NCBI GenBank assembly: GCA_039602395.1
Contig: JBCNJP010000023.1
Location: 24,540,963-24,604,962 of the forward strand
DNA length: 64,000 nucleotides
Reading direction: 5' to 3'
Source of the DNA: Deinandra increscens subsp. villosa
Lineage: Eukaryota > Streptophyta > Magnoliopsida > Asterales > Asteraceae
Positions 44,373 to 55,079 of this stretch are shown piece by piece (within the stretch, counting starts at the first letter, position 1; each line of letters starts with the position of its first letter). The translations under genes and the position numbers were made by a program. The notes beneath the pieces are model-generated. The model was given only the letters and a program-made list of their open reading frames with translations. It made no database searches and was not told the origin of the DNA.

Positions 44373-47281
44373 AGGCTTATAAACTATTATAAACATACCC
44401 TAAAATGGTTCGGTACATAAAATGATACGTATTGTAAAGTTAGAGGGACCAAAGGTGTAAATAATGAAAGTATATATATGTATAATTATAAAAATAAATA
44501 CGTATGTATATGTATGTTATCGAGAGTGTCCCGAGCCATAGAAACTTTATTAATTATGTTTTATAATAGTTCAGGGGTTAAAAATAGCAATTGGGGAAGT
44601 TCTGGGCTAGCTAAACACATTATAGAACCTCAGGGACCAAAACTGCCAAATGCAGAAAGTACCTCGCGGTACGCGAAGGGAGATGGGGAAACCTTCGCGT
44701 ACCTCCGCCCAATTTCAAACCAGAAAACGATATTTTCGACTTGTGCAGCACGTTTTGACGAAATTGACCCTGTATATGTGTTGATTTCGAGCATGAGTCA
44801 CCCTAGACACGTGTAGGGACCCTAGGCGCACCCAACTAGCATAAATACACCCTTCAATCGGCCAAATATCCTCCCCAATTTCTGAATTCAAACCCAAAAA
44901 ACCCTAGTTCGAACCAAAAACTTCACAGGTCGATTTCTCTCAAACCATAAAGAGTTAGGAGCTAAAATTCTGTAGTCAAGCTTCTATAGGTATGATCTAA
45001 AATAAACTCTTTCAGTTTTGGCTAAATCGATTCCTAAGTATGATTTTTAAAACTATGCTCAAATTAGGGTTCTTGAGCTTGTTTGGGTAAAATTGGATGA
45101 TCGTCGATTCCTAAGTATGATTTTTAAAACTATGCTCAAATTAGGGTTCTTGAGCTTGTTTGGGTAAAATTGGATGATCGGGTGGGAATTAGGGCCTGAA
45201 TTTTGGTAGGTCATCCTAAAATGATGTGTTTTAAAAAAGCCCTAAATTTTTTCACAAAAAGAAAAGGTTTGGTATGATTTTTAGAAGCGGATCAAAATTA
45301 GGGTTTTCTAGACATGGTTTTGATAAAATTGAATGATCGGGCTTGATTTAAGGTTCCCTCTTTTGAAGGATATCATAAATGATATTATAATAGAAGCCCT
45401 AAGTTTATTTGATGAGAAAAGAAGTTTTGATGTTAATTTGGGAATTATGTCAAAATTAGGGTTTTGGAAGGTAATTGTCAAGTATTGGGATGACCATAAT
45501 GTATTTGATGTTGATTTTTGGTATTAGAGTATGTTTACATATATATATTAAATATATATAAGTTCAAATTTTGATAATTAATAATTAAGCTACTCGGTGC
45601 AACGATTGTAGAAATTCCGCCTCATGGTCGTCAATGACGCCTACACGGCCAGTAACGATCGTTACCAAATTCCAAACCCCGTGACCATTCTTCATAGTAA
45701 TTCCGCCAAAATGATCGGTCATGAGGAAACACGAACGGTAAACTTAAGGAGAAAAGACTTGAAAAAGATATAACAAAATATGTAAAGGGGGCAAAATGGT
45801 CATTTTGACTATTAAGGGTATTAACCAATAAAGAGTTGGGTTTTGGATAATGGGGTAAGTCTTAAATGTGATTTGTAACCTTTAGGATGTCTTGATAGGG
45901 ACATTACATTAAAGCCATTAAGTAACTGATTCACGAGGACTTAACCCAAGAATAATAGCTTCGCAAAGCTCAGGTGAGTTCTATGAGCCCACTTTAAATA
46001 TTTTAAATGTCTTAAACGTTTTTGGGCTGGCATACATACTGTGTTATGAAAAGTGTTTCCAAATGCTTATAAGTGTTGTTAAGTGTTATTGTTCATTTGG
46101 ATTGACTATGTGATATTATGCATGTGAATTAAGTATGATGTGTTATGTGCTATACTCTGCTATGATATTAAATGTCCAAGTGATGTGGGAATTTTTAATA
46201 GACGTATAGTGAGTATGTAGCTATACGAGAACTAATGATACATTTGCTTTATATATTATGTGGTGGATACGCCGCTGGTACATCCTATATATAACCATAA
46301 TAATATTAGTTACCCGGTATATCAGTAGTGTATAAACTCTAATGGTAAATTGGGGAATGATCATTAGTTGCAATATATGGATACATCATCACTGTCTACT
46401 AATAAACCTAAGGCTCTTAGATATTTGATTAAAGGCAGGTAGTGGTATTGTGGAGGATAGGGATTGCTAGTAAGATACTCGTTATTGAATGAGTTGAACA
46501 TGTTAAGTAAAGCAATCCGTAAGGTCATGGAGTGGATAGTACAGATGGGACTCATGAAATAGGGAAACAAAAAGGGTAGTATTTCTCTAGCCGGTGTACA
46601 GAAGGGCCTACGTAAGGTAGTGAGACTGGCCATATCGGGATGCCTGGATGGGAAGGATTTGTTTGACAGTCGACAATACTATCCTACCCTAAGGTGTACT
46701 TGATAACCACAAGTGACCAGAGATTCTTTAGGCTGCTCCGGGGTAGCAGATAAAGAATGAGGTATAGCAAGGCGTTGCTAGTGCAAAGAATATTGAATTT
46801 AAATAAACTAGGAAGATTTATGGGTTTGATGTTCCTGTTTAAATAGATTCCTGGTTATGTGTAAATTCTGATGTGTTAAGTTTTATACTTGTTAAAAGTT
46901 TACTAATGGGGTCAAGAAGACCCAGGAGAACTTGATTTGTCTTGCAGATCAAGAAAGAGTTTTTTTAGAAACTTAGAACTCACCAGCGTAAGCTGACTTT
47001 TTAAGTATGTATGTCAGGTGATGGTGAGACTTCTGGAAGTAAGGATAGGACTTTGGTGATAAGGAAATGAATGGGCAAACAATCAAGAGGAAGCTTGTTG
47101 GACCGCTGGCATAGACCTAGATAGTTAAAGTTTATGTAATATTTAGTTTACTTTTGTAATTTGGCAATACGAATAAAGTTTTTAATATTTCCGTTGCGTT
47201 AGTATCTCTGTTATACCATGTGTTCTTGTGTAAATCCGACACGTGACCCCTACTGAGCCAAGTCTAGGAGTGGGCGTCACA
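44373..47281 (+). repeat. 3' LTR of the central Gypsy element, second part
   Basis: It resumes at AGGCTTATAAAC and follows 18695-21534 closely to the final GGGCGTCACA. The target duplication CAAAA follows at 47282-47286. It contains the 77-bp duplication at 45028-45181 that the 5' LTR lacks. Confidence 0.95.
45028..45181 (+). repeat. 77-bp tandem duplication private to the 3' LTR
   Basis: The unit from CGATTCCTAAGTATGA to TTGGATGATCGT is repeated at 45105 with no visible change. The 5' LTR has one copy (near 19350-19430), so the duplication arose after insertion. Confidence 0.9.
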
Positions 47282-47638
47282 CAAAAGATGTAAATAGTAA
47301 ACTAATCAATGTATACAAATTTTGTTACAATTGTGTCATATATTATATATATTACACCTACTTTGTTACATCCATTACACTATAAAATCGACAACTTTGT
47401 TACACGTATGTAACATAGTCTACTGATTACATACAATGTAACGTAAGAACACTGACATACAATCAACGTATACCAAATTGTTACACCCTTGTAATTGTTG
47501 TTCTTATATACTATGACATGATGACCTGATGATGATGAATGGTTGTTACAACGATGTAACATATAACATGTGTAATTGTTGTTATAGCATGTAACATATA
47601 AATTTTCTTATATACTGTGACCTGATGATGATGAATTG

Positions 47639-47989
47639 TTACATCATTGTAACAATTAAGAAATTGATATTCAAATCTTCATGCTGAAGTCCGGTAATAT
47701 CCGCAGATTCCATTACAGCTAAATTGTTGCTTTTTACACGCGTAGAAAGAGAGCGAGTATTATCTCCGTTAGCGATCCCAATCGAAGAACAAGGATCGGC
47801 ATTATTCACAATAGCATTAACCGAATCATGATCATACTTGTCTTGGACGCTTGGGTTAGGTGATTCGACACCATCAGTTGATTCATGATGTTGACTATAA
47901 TCAGATGTATTACACAATGGATTGAATGATTCGACAACATCAATTGATGTGCGGTCTTGATTTTTTTCTTCTTTACCTTGATCTTGCAT
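47639..47989 (-). CDS. 116-codon open frame of unknown function
   Basis: It starts MQDQGKEEKNQDRTSIDVVE from ATG 47989 and ends FLIVTMM at 47639. It is acidic and rich in Asp, Asn and Ser, with two similar segments (VVESFNPLCNTSDYSQHHES and GVESPNPSVQDKYD) suggesting an internal repeat. A CT-rich leader precedes the ATG. It lies inside the TIR element that hosts the Gypsy nest. I recognise no domain. It may be a captured gene piece or chance, and the neighbouring TGTTACA words look non-coding. Confidence 0.3.
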   Translation of the reverse strand: MQDQGKEEKNQDRTSIDVVESFNPLCNTSDYSQHHESTDGVESPNPSVQDKYDHDSVNAIVNNADPCSSIGIANGDNTRSLSTRVKSNNLAVMESADITGLQHEDLNINFLIVTMM

Positions 47990-48293
47990 GGAAATGGAGA
48001 TTGATGAACATGATGAAATTGAAGGAGAAGAACGACGAGAAGAAAAAAAACTAGAATTAGGGTTTATAGATTTGCGAATTTTTTGATTTTTGATAATGAA
48101 AAATCTCTGGAAACTTTCAAATTAGTTATTAACATTAATTTTTCAAAATATTTTACTAAAATAGATACGCTACATTTACATTATTACCCTTTCAGTAATA
48201 TAAAAATCAAGTATTAAATGAAATTATGTGATTGGTGAAGAGTAGTTTTCCAAGTTTTCCAAATAAATAATGGGTTTTTCATTGATCTTCTTC

Positions 48294-48294
<1 letters not shown>

Positions 48295-48350
<56 letters not shown>
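48295..48350. repeat. (TA)n tract, 56 bp
   Basis: It separates the element ending at 48294 from the one starting at 48351. Confidence 0.97.
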
Positions 48351-48355
<5 letters not shown>

Positions 48356-49118
48356 AGGTTCATGTGAAAACAACTTTTATTGCGAAAACACGAAAACAAA
48401 TATTAAAACCTCTATAACTTTTTCATACGTTAATATTTTTATAAAAAATTTGCACCAAAATCCTTAAAATTATGTTATCTTTAGTTCTGGGAAAAAATTA
48501 AAAAAAAAATCAATATTTTTTTGAAATTATTATTGCACATGTGCAATAATTTTTATTATTATTATTATTGCACATATGCAATAATATTAAAACCTTTATA
48601 ACTTTTTTCATATGTTAAAAGTTTTTATAAAAAATTGCACCATAAATCTTATAATTCTGTTATCTTTAATTCTGGAGAAAATTTAAAAAAAATTCAACGT
48701 TTTTTTTATTTTTTTATTATTGCACATGTGCAATAAAAATTTATTATTGCACATGTGCAATAATATTAAAACCTCTATAACTTTTTCATACGTTAATATT
48801 TTTGATAAAAAATTGTACCATAGATCTTATAATTTTGTTATCTTTAATTCTGGAAAAAATTTTAAAAAAAATTAACGTTTTTTTGTTAATATTGCACATG
48901 TGTAATATAATTAATACGTATTATTGCACATGTGCAATAATAAAAAAATCACGAAATTTTATATATTTAATTTTTTTCTAGAATTAAAGGTGACATAATT
49001 TTAAGACTTTTGGTGCAAATTTTTTAAAAAAGTATTATCGTATGAGGAAGTTATAGAGGTTTTAATATTTGTTTTCGTGTTTTCGCAATAACATCTTGTT
49101 TTTATTTGATCCTTCCCC
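48351..49118 (+). mobile_element. Foldback MITE, family A, copy 1 (768 bp)
   Basis: The ends are long inverted repeats: left GGGTAAGGTTCATGTGAAAA, right in reverse complement GGGGAAGGATCAAATAAAAA, both then running through TTGCGAAAACACGAAAAC and on for more than 80 bases. The inside is made of several inverted GCACATGTGCAATAAT blocks. (TA)n flanks both sides. It has no coding sequence. A second copy in inverted orientation is at 56385-57155. Confidence 0.88.
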
Positions 49119-49143
49119 TATATATATATATACATATATATAT
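49119..49143. repeat. (TA)n tract, interrupted
   Basis: TA run with one TACA interruption, between two foldback elements. Confidence 0.9.
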
Positions 49144-50355
49144 GTTGAGGGTAGAATACATCCAATCCTTCTTTTTTCCTACATCCTCTACGGATTAATG
49201 ACAGCCACCCATTTCCCCCCCCCCCCCCCCCCACATGCAAGCCACATGATATTTTCCCATATGCAAGGCACATGATCTTTCCCCCATATTGTTTAAACAT
49301 TCGTAACTTTTTTATACGTCGATATTTTTGAAAAAAAAAATCACCATAATTACGAGTGTTTTATTATCTTTCTAACGCCTATAGTGAAGCCATACTTTCG
49401 AGGGAATTTTTTTACTAGAAATGGGGGTCCTAAAACTGCGTAGATTTATGATGTTTTTCCACTGTTTTTAATGTATTTTTATGATGTTTAACTGTTTTTC
49501 ATTGTTAGTTTAAATGTATTTTTATGGTTCTTTTCGTTGTTATTCTAACTGCACTTTTTATGGTGTTTTTCGCTGGTTATTTTTTAAGTGCACTTAATAT
49601 GTTTTTCGCTTTTTCTTTTTAACTGCATTTTTAATGATGTTTTTCGCTGTTAGATTAACCACATTTTTTTGGTGTTTTGATGTTTATACTATCTGCAATT
49701 TTTTGTGTTTTTTATGTTTATACTAACTGCATTTTTTGGTGTTTTTCGTTGTTATTCTAACTGCACTTATTATTGTGTTTTTCCGCTGGTTCTTTAAAAC
49801 TAATATTTGTTTTGATGTGTTTTAACCAACTAAATGAACTTTCATATACATTGGAAGTATATAAAGTTTTTAAACCAACCAATTTTATACGTGTTGTGCT
49901 TTACGACCAGTATTACACACAACGCCCATTTAACTTAAGTATACGAATTGATGTTTTTAACATGTGACATGATGTTTTTTCAATTGTATTAGTTCGATAA
50001 ACATTTTAAAAAAATATCCAGATTGAAATAAGCACTAAAAAACACTTTAAAAAAATTATAGTTTGAAGAACAGTAGATAAACACCATAAATCTGCTCAGA
50101 TTTTTGAACCCCATTCCAAGTAAAAAAAAAGTCTCAAAAGTATGTCTTCACTATAGCGTTGGAAAGATAATAAAATGCTCGTAATTATGGTGTAATTTTT
50201 TTTGAACAATATTGAGGTATAAAAAAGTTACAGACGTTTAAAGAATATGGGGGAAAGAGCATGTGCCTTGCATGTGGAGAAATGAGTGGCTCTCATTAAT
50301 CCAATTAATCCGTAGAGGATGTAGGCAAAAAGAAGGATGTAGGATAACTTCACTA
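49144..50355. mobile_element. Foldback element with very long inverted arms (about 1.2 kb)
   Basis: The left arm has CCTACATCCTCTACGGATTA and the right arm the reverse complement near 50300-50330. Similarity continues through CACATGCAAGGCACATG and TTTTTTATACGTCG blocks for several hundred bases toward the centre near 49780. The centre is rich in GATGTTTTTCGCTGTT repeats. The right end abuts an A-rich stretch, not a (TA)n tract. No coding sequence. The exact right limit is uncertain. Confidence 0.7.
49215..49232. repeat. Poly(C) run of 18
   Basis: A homopolymer C tract inside the left arm of the foldback element. The length may be affected by sequencing error. Confidence 0.9.
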
Positions 50356-50778
50356 AGTCTAAAAAAAAACCTCATTTATGCAAAAAAGTAAAAAAAAAAC
50401 GCCTAGTAAAAAAAATTTTAATTAATATTTTATAACCGATTTTTTTGCAAAAATATGTTAATCGGCCAAAAATATTTTATAACCCGATTTTTTTACACAT
50501 TTTGTTACATATGTAACAAGGCATGTTACATAAGTAACAGGATAATGTTACATATGTAACATGGGTAATTTACATATGTAACATGACGTAAAGCCAGATT
50601 TCGGAAATTTAAAAAAAAAAAACCTACTCGGCGTTATTTTGATTTTTTTCCACCATTGGGCTTGTATTAACGCATAGAATCACTAAAAAAATTTAAAGAA
50701 AAAAATCATTTTAGGGACGTTTTATCTTGGTTTTCACGGTTTTTCAAACTTGAATGGGTTTTCATTATATCCCTCCCT
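50356..50778. other. AT-rich stretch with palindromic GTTACATATGTAAC words
   Basis: The palindrome GTTACATATGTAAC occurs at 50504-50517 and 50547-50560, a near copy at 50525-50538 and a 13-bp version at 50570-50582. The right edge, TATATCCCTCCC before (TA)n, looks like the end of another TIR element whose left end was not found. Confidence 0.55.
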
Positions 50779-50800
50779 TATATATATATATATATATATA
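50779..50800. repeat. (TA)n tract
   Basis: TA run between the AT-rich stretch and the next MITE. Confidence 0.95.
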
Positions 50801-51494
50801 GGATTAGGATCGTGTGAAAACCCATTTATTTTGTGAAAACGTGAAAACCACTTTAAAACCTTTATAACTTTTTCATACGTTAATGTTTTTTCATGAAATT
50901 TGCGCCAAAAGTCTTAGAATTACGTTATCTTTAATTCTATAAAAACCAAAAACAAAAAAAAAACGTTTTTTTATTTTTTTTTATTTGTTTTTTCCGTTTT
51001 TGGTACACATGTGTACCACAATAAAAAAACTCAAAATTTAATATGAGTTACTAATAGTTTTAAAAGGAAATTGCACCCTAATTATTATAGTTTTATTATC
51101 TTTATATCTAAAGAAAAAAATAACATTTTATGATTTTTTAAGTATTGCTACACATTGTACTATGTTTAATTATCATTCGTAACATAAATGTTTTATTGTT
51201 TTTAGTATGTTTTTAATATATTTTTAACATAAGGAGTGTTTTTATACTTTATAATTCGTTTTTGTGTAGTAGTAGTGATGATGGTACACATGTGTACCAA
51301 AAACGGAAAAAAAAAAACGTTTTTTTTTTACGTTTTTTTTTTTAAATATTGTTTTCCAGAGTTATAGATAACGTAATTCTAAGACATTTGGCGCAAATTT
51401 CATGAATAAACATTAACGTATAAAAAAGTTATGTAGGTTTTAAAGTGGTTTTCACGTTTTCACAAAATAAAGGGTTTTCATAGGATCCTTCCCC
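50801..51494. mobile_element. Foldback MITE, family B (694 bp)
   Basis: Left GGATTAGGATCGTGTGAAAA and right, in reverse complement, GGGGAAGGATCCTATGAAAA, each followed by TTTGTGAAAACGTGAAAACC and by CATACGTTAATG and GCGCCAAAA blocks. The arms exceed 130 bp. They resemble family A in plan but not in detail. (TA)n lies on both sides. Confidence 0.85.
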
Positions 51495-51518
51495 TATATA
51501 TATATATATATATATATA
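51495..51518. repeat. (TA)n tract
   Basis: TA run between two MITEs. Confidence 0.95.
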
Positions 51519-51923
51519 AAGCCCACCTTTTTGTAAAACCTGGAAAACTAGTTACATCAGTGCAACGTTAGTTCTAAACAAGAAATCGCACCTTATTTGA
51601 ACATTTTACATCAAGTGTAACATAGTTATTTTAATTTAACATTAGTTCTAAATAAGAAATTGCACCATATTTAAACATGTTACACCAGGTGTAACATAGT
51701 CATTTTTGTTACACAGGTGTAACCATCATTGCTATAGTTACATATGTGCAACAATAATAACTAGGTTTTACGGTGTTATACGTAAGAGAGAGATAAAATA
51801 TAGATATAAATAATAAAGTCAAATCAAAGTTGGACAACCAAAATATTATTTAGGTATTTTACTAAAATACCCAGATTTTCCGGGTTTTCTAATATTTAGG
51901 AGGTTTTCCAATAATCCTCTTCC
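51519..51923. mobile_element. TIR element with GGAAAAC ends (405 bp)
   Basis: The left has TTTTTGTAAAACCTGGAAAAC, and the right in reverse complement AGGATTATTGGAAAACCTCC and AAAACCCGGAAAAT. The ends resemble those of the element at 17791/48294, so the two may be related. Inside are several TGTTACACNNGTGTAAC words. (TA)n is on both sides. Confidence 0.65.
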
Positions 51924-51927
51924 TATA

Positions 51928-51973
<46 letters not shown>
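51924..51973. repeat. (TG)n(TA)n tract
   Basis: A short GT run changes into (TA)n. Confidence 0.95.
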
Positions 51974-51976
<3 letters not shown>

Positions 51977-52214
51977 TTGAGTTATCCTACATCCAGCAAA
52001 AACACTACATCCATTGCGGATTGATCTGGGGCGTCCATCAAGATCATCCAACAGCCAGGATCTATGGTGTTTTCCGCCTATGGCGTTTTCGGGGGAGAAA
52101 AAAACACCATAGGCGAAAAACACCATAGATCGTGGCTGTTGGATGATCTTGATGGACGCCCCAGATCAATCCGCAATGGATGTAGCGTTTTTGCTGGATG
52201 TATTTTACCCTAAA

Positions 52215-52216
<2 letters not shown>
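51974..52216. mobile_element. Near-perfect palindromic MITE (243 bp)
   Basis: Two arms of about 110 bp are almost exact reverse complements. The left includes ACATCCATTGCGGATTGATC, GGGGCGTCCATCAAGATC and CCATAGGCGAAAAACACC in reverse. The centre is near 52091 (GTTTTCGGGGGAG). Both sides are (TA)n. There is no coding sequence. A transcript would fold into one long hairpin. Confidence 0.88.

Positions 52217-52280
<64 letters not shown>
52217..52280. repeat. (TA)n tract, 64 bp
   Basis: The longest pure TA run in the window. Confidence 0.97.
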
Positions 52281-52284
<4 letters not shown>

Positions 52285-52455
52285 TAGGTTCAAATGAGAA
52301 CCAATTGCTTTTGAGAACTTTTTAGAACCATTCTGGGCCACTAATTTTCATGAGGGGGCCACTCAAATTCATTGGGGGATTTCCTTATAGATAACTAGTG
52401 GCTCAGAATGGTTCTCAAAAGTTCTCAAAACCAATTGGTTCTCAAATGATCCTCT

Positions 52456-52458
<3 letters not shown>
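52281..52458 (+). mobile_element. MITE family C, copy 1 (178 bp)
   Basis: The left end GGGTTAGGTTCAAATGAGAA and the right end in reverse complement GGGAGAGGATCATTTGAGAA both continue through GAGAAC-rich blocks (about 58-bp arms). The middle has GGGGGCCACTCAAATT. An inverted copy is at 56163-56340. Confidence 0.88.

Positions 52459-52508
<50 letters not shown>
52459..52508. repeat. (TA)n tract
   Basis: TA run between family C copy 1 and the 3.6-kb element. Confidence 0.97.
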
Positions 52509-52511
<3 letters not shown>

Positions 52512-53079
52512 ATAGGATCTTTTGAGAACCAATAAATATTATGAGAACCGCGAGAACAGATATGAGTCACACATTTTAACCACCTTTTAAAATGAATGGT
52601 CTAGATTAATTTGAATTTATTTAAATTAAATTTAAATTTAAAAATCTATTAAATATATAGAAAAGGGCATTTAAGTAATTTTATATTTAAATTGAGATGA
52701 AGTGATAAGGTGATGTGACATAAATATCTATTTTCCCCCCTTCATTTTATATCGTTAATAACTTTTTATACGATAATAATTTTATAAAAAAAATTGCACC
52801 ATTAAATAGGACGTTTTTGTATCTTTAATTTGGTTATAGTCTCGTTATTTTTTTTATATAAAAAAAATTTCCGGAGTTTTTTTTAATGTATTTTGTTACA
52901 TGTAGGTAATGAACAATTACATATATGTAGCCAATAAATACATATGTGTAACGAACAGTTACACGTATGTAAAATGTTAAAAAAATATAAATATTTAAAT
53001 TTCTTTCTCATTGATCAGTATATCATATTTTTTTCTCTCTCATTTTCCGTAAACACATTATCTATCAGGTAAATGCCCA

Positions 53080-54190
53080 AACATATTTTTCGCAAACATA
53101 TTTTCTTGCTACAACCACGTAGCTGGTTCTTACAAACCTGAAGCATTGTGTAACAAAAATGTAAACAAGTATTTACATGGTTGCATACTCGTAGGCATCT
53201 GTTACATGGTTGTTGTTGTCTAGATTGCATGATCGTAGGCATCTGTTACATAGTTGCGCCTTCTTACATATACGTTACATTTTCATAACAGAGTATTACC
53301 AACTAGTAGTAACAGGTTACCACCTGTCAAAACCTTAAACCATGATAATAGTAGCACCAAAACAATACCAAGATCTAATTTTTTTTTTGCAAGAACCAAA
53401 AACAACATAAAAAAGGATATCAAAATTATAACAACAAGATCTCAAAATTATCAACTTTTTGAATGCATGTTGTTACATGTATGCAATGAACAGTTACGTA
53501 TGGGTAACAAACAGTTACATATATGTTTTTACACTAATAAAAGGGTGTATTAGGTTATTGCTACATAAATGCACACAATGTTACACACTTGTATCATGGT
53601 CTTGCTACATGAATGCAGCGAGTTCTTACATACTTGAAGCATGTGTAACAAACATGTAAACATGTTTTTACACTAATAAAAGGGTGTAGGTTGTTATTAA
53701 ACTGGTGCAAACGTTCTTACACGTAAGAGTCAGTAAGAAAAAAAATGAAAAAGGGATCGGTAATGAGGAAATCCAAGAATATCGAATTAAATGGTGTATA
53801 AAAGAAGTAAAAGAAATGTTCAATCTCACGAACTATCAGGTATAGTTAAAGTATGATTGAATCGTGTTCCATATATGTTACATATCAATGCACGCTCGTA
53901 GGTATATATTACATGATTGTTAATATATTGCATGCTCGTATGTATTTGTTACATGGTTGCATCTTGTTACATATATTTACCTATTCACTATAGAAACTTA
54001 CTAACAAGTAGTAAAATATTAGTGTGTTGCATGTGCATATAATGTTACACACTTGTATCAGGTTATTGTTACACCAATGCAGTGAGTTCTTACAAACGTG
54101 AAGCGTGGTGTAACAAACATGTAAATAGGTTTTTACACTAATCGAAAGGTCTTTAGGTTGTTGTTAAATTGGTGCAAACGTACTTACACA
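53080..54190 (+). repeat. Direct repeats of about 470 bp inside the 3.6-kb element
   Basis: A block with GAGTTCTTACANACNTGAAGC, then TGTAACAAACATGTAAA, TTTTTACACTAAT and GGTGCAAACGT recurs near 53607-53720 and 54080-54182, with a shorter copy near 53118-53160. It then continues as GTAATGAGGAAATCCAAGAA near 53762, repeated near 54895 after the hAT MITE. ATGCTCGTAGGCAT-like words recur within each unit. Confidence 0.7.
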
Positions 54191-54851
54191 TAGGGGTGTT
54201 CAAAAATATCCGAATCCGAATCCGAATCTGAAATATCCGAAATATCTGAAGTTAAAATATCCGAAAATTCAGATATCCGAATTTTCGGATATCCGAAATT
54301 TGGATATCCGAATTTTCGGATTCGGATTCGGATATTCATTTTGAACATTTTCGGATATTCGGATATCCGAAAAATATCCGAAATATATATATTTTTTAAA
54401 ATATTAAATTATATATATTATTTAGTTTAATATGCTTTAACTTAAGAAATCCTAAATCTAAAGTTCTAAACTCCGATTTTCATTCTCTTTGCATCTTTGG
54501 ATCCCGTCGTCCTCCAAATCTCGACCCTCACTGGCTCATTGTCTTACACCGCCGATTTGTAGTTTGTCATCGAGCTTGTTGCACACGGATTGAGCTTCAA
54601 AATCGAGACATTTTTTATTTTTTGTTGGTATTTGACTATTTAATGTACTTGTATTAGACTATTTGCTAATTTGGATGTTTATCACTAGTAATTTTAGAGA
54701 TTAAATGTATTTTTTTTAAACTTTTTTTAATGTTTTGAAAATTCGGATATCCGATTCACTATCCGAATCCGTATCCGAAATTTCGGTGGAAATCAACTAT
54801 CCGAAATTTCGGATATCCGAATTTTCGGATATCCGGTTTTGAACACCCCTA
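54191..54851. mobile_element. hAT-type MITE (661 bp), TSD CTTACACA
   Basis: The ends are TAGGGGTGTTCAAAA and the reverse complement of TTTTGAACACCCCTA. The 8-bp duplication CTTACACA is perfect at 54183-54190 and 54852-54859. Both subterminal parts are packed with TATCCGAA/TTCGGATA words in both orientations. There is no transposase, so it is non-autonomous. Confidence 0.93.
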
Positions 54852-55079
54852 CTTACACATAGGAGTCCATAAGAATAATATGAAAAAAGGATTGGTAATG
54901 AGAAAATCCAAGAATACAAAATTAAAGGGTGTATAAAATAAGCAAAATAAAAGTTCAATCTCATCGAACAATCACGTATCGAACAATCACGTATGGTTAA
55001 AACATAAATGAATCTTGTTCCATAGATGTTACATATCGCTGCATCCTCGTAGGCATATGTTGCATGGTTGTTAATGTCT

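Larger units (their letters stand above)
18308..47281 (+). mobile_element. Full-length Gypsy element (Tekay-like) with nested insertions, TSD CAAAA
   Basis: Both LTRs are present (18308-21534; 35992-36378 continued at 44373-47281), starting TGTAACATCCC and ending GGGCGTCACA. The target duplication CAAAA is perfect at 18303-18307 and 47282-47286. A primer site for initiator Met tRNA follows the 5' LTR, and a purine tract precedes the 3' LTR. Internal order is Gag, protease, RT, RNase H, integrase and C-terminal tail, with a CACTA element inserted between the Gag knuckles and the protease end, and a hAT-type MITE between protease and RT. Stops and frameshifts in gag and pol show it is no longer autonomous. 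LTRs differ by roughly one to three bases per hundred where I compared them by eye. Confidence 0.95.
17791..48294. mobile_element. TIR element in (TA)n, split by the nested retrotransposons
   Basis: Removing the Gypsy element and one target duplication leaves about 1.5 kb (17791-18307 joined to 47287-48294). The ends are inverted repeats: the left reads GGATCCATGGAAAACCCC and the right, in reverse complement, GATCAATGAAAAACCC, both followed by GGAAAAC blocks. (AT)n lies directly outside both ends. Similar GGAAAAC-type ends are found on the element at 51519-51923. Inside are many TGTTACA/TGTAACA words and one 116-codon minus-strand frame. No transposase is seen, so it is non-autonomous. The superfamily is unknown. 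Confidence 0.65.

Noticed and set aside
48214..52325. Frames with Tyr-Ile repeats
   Set aside because: These are translations of (TA)n microsatellites.
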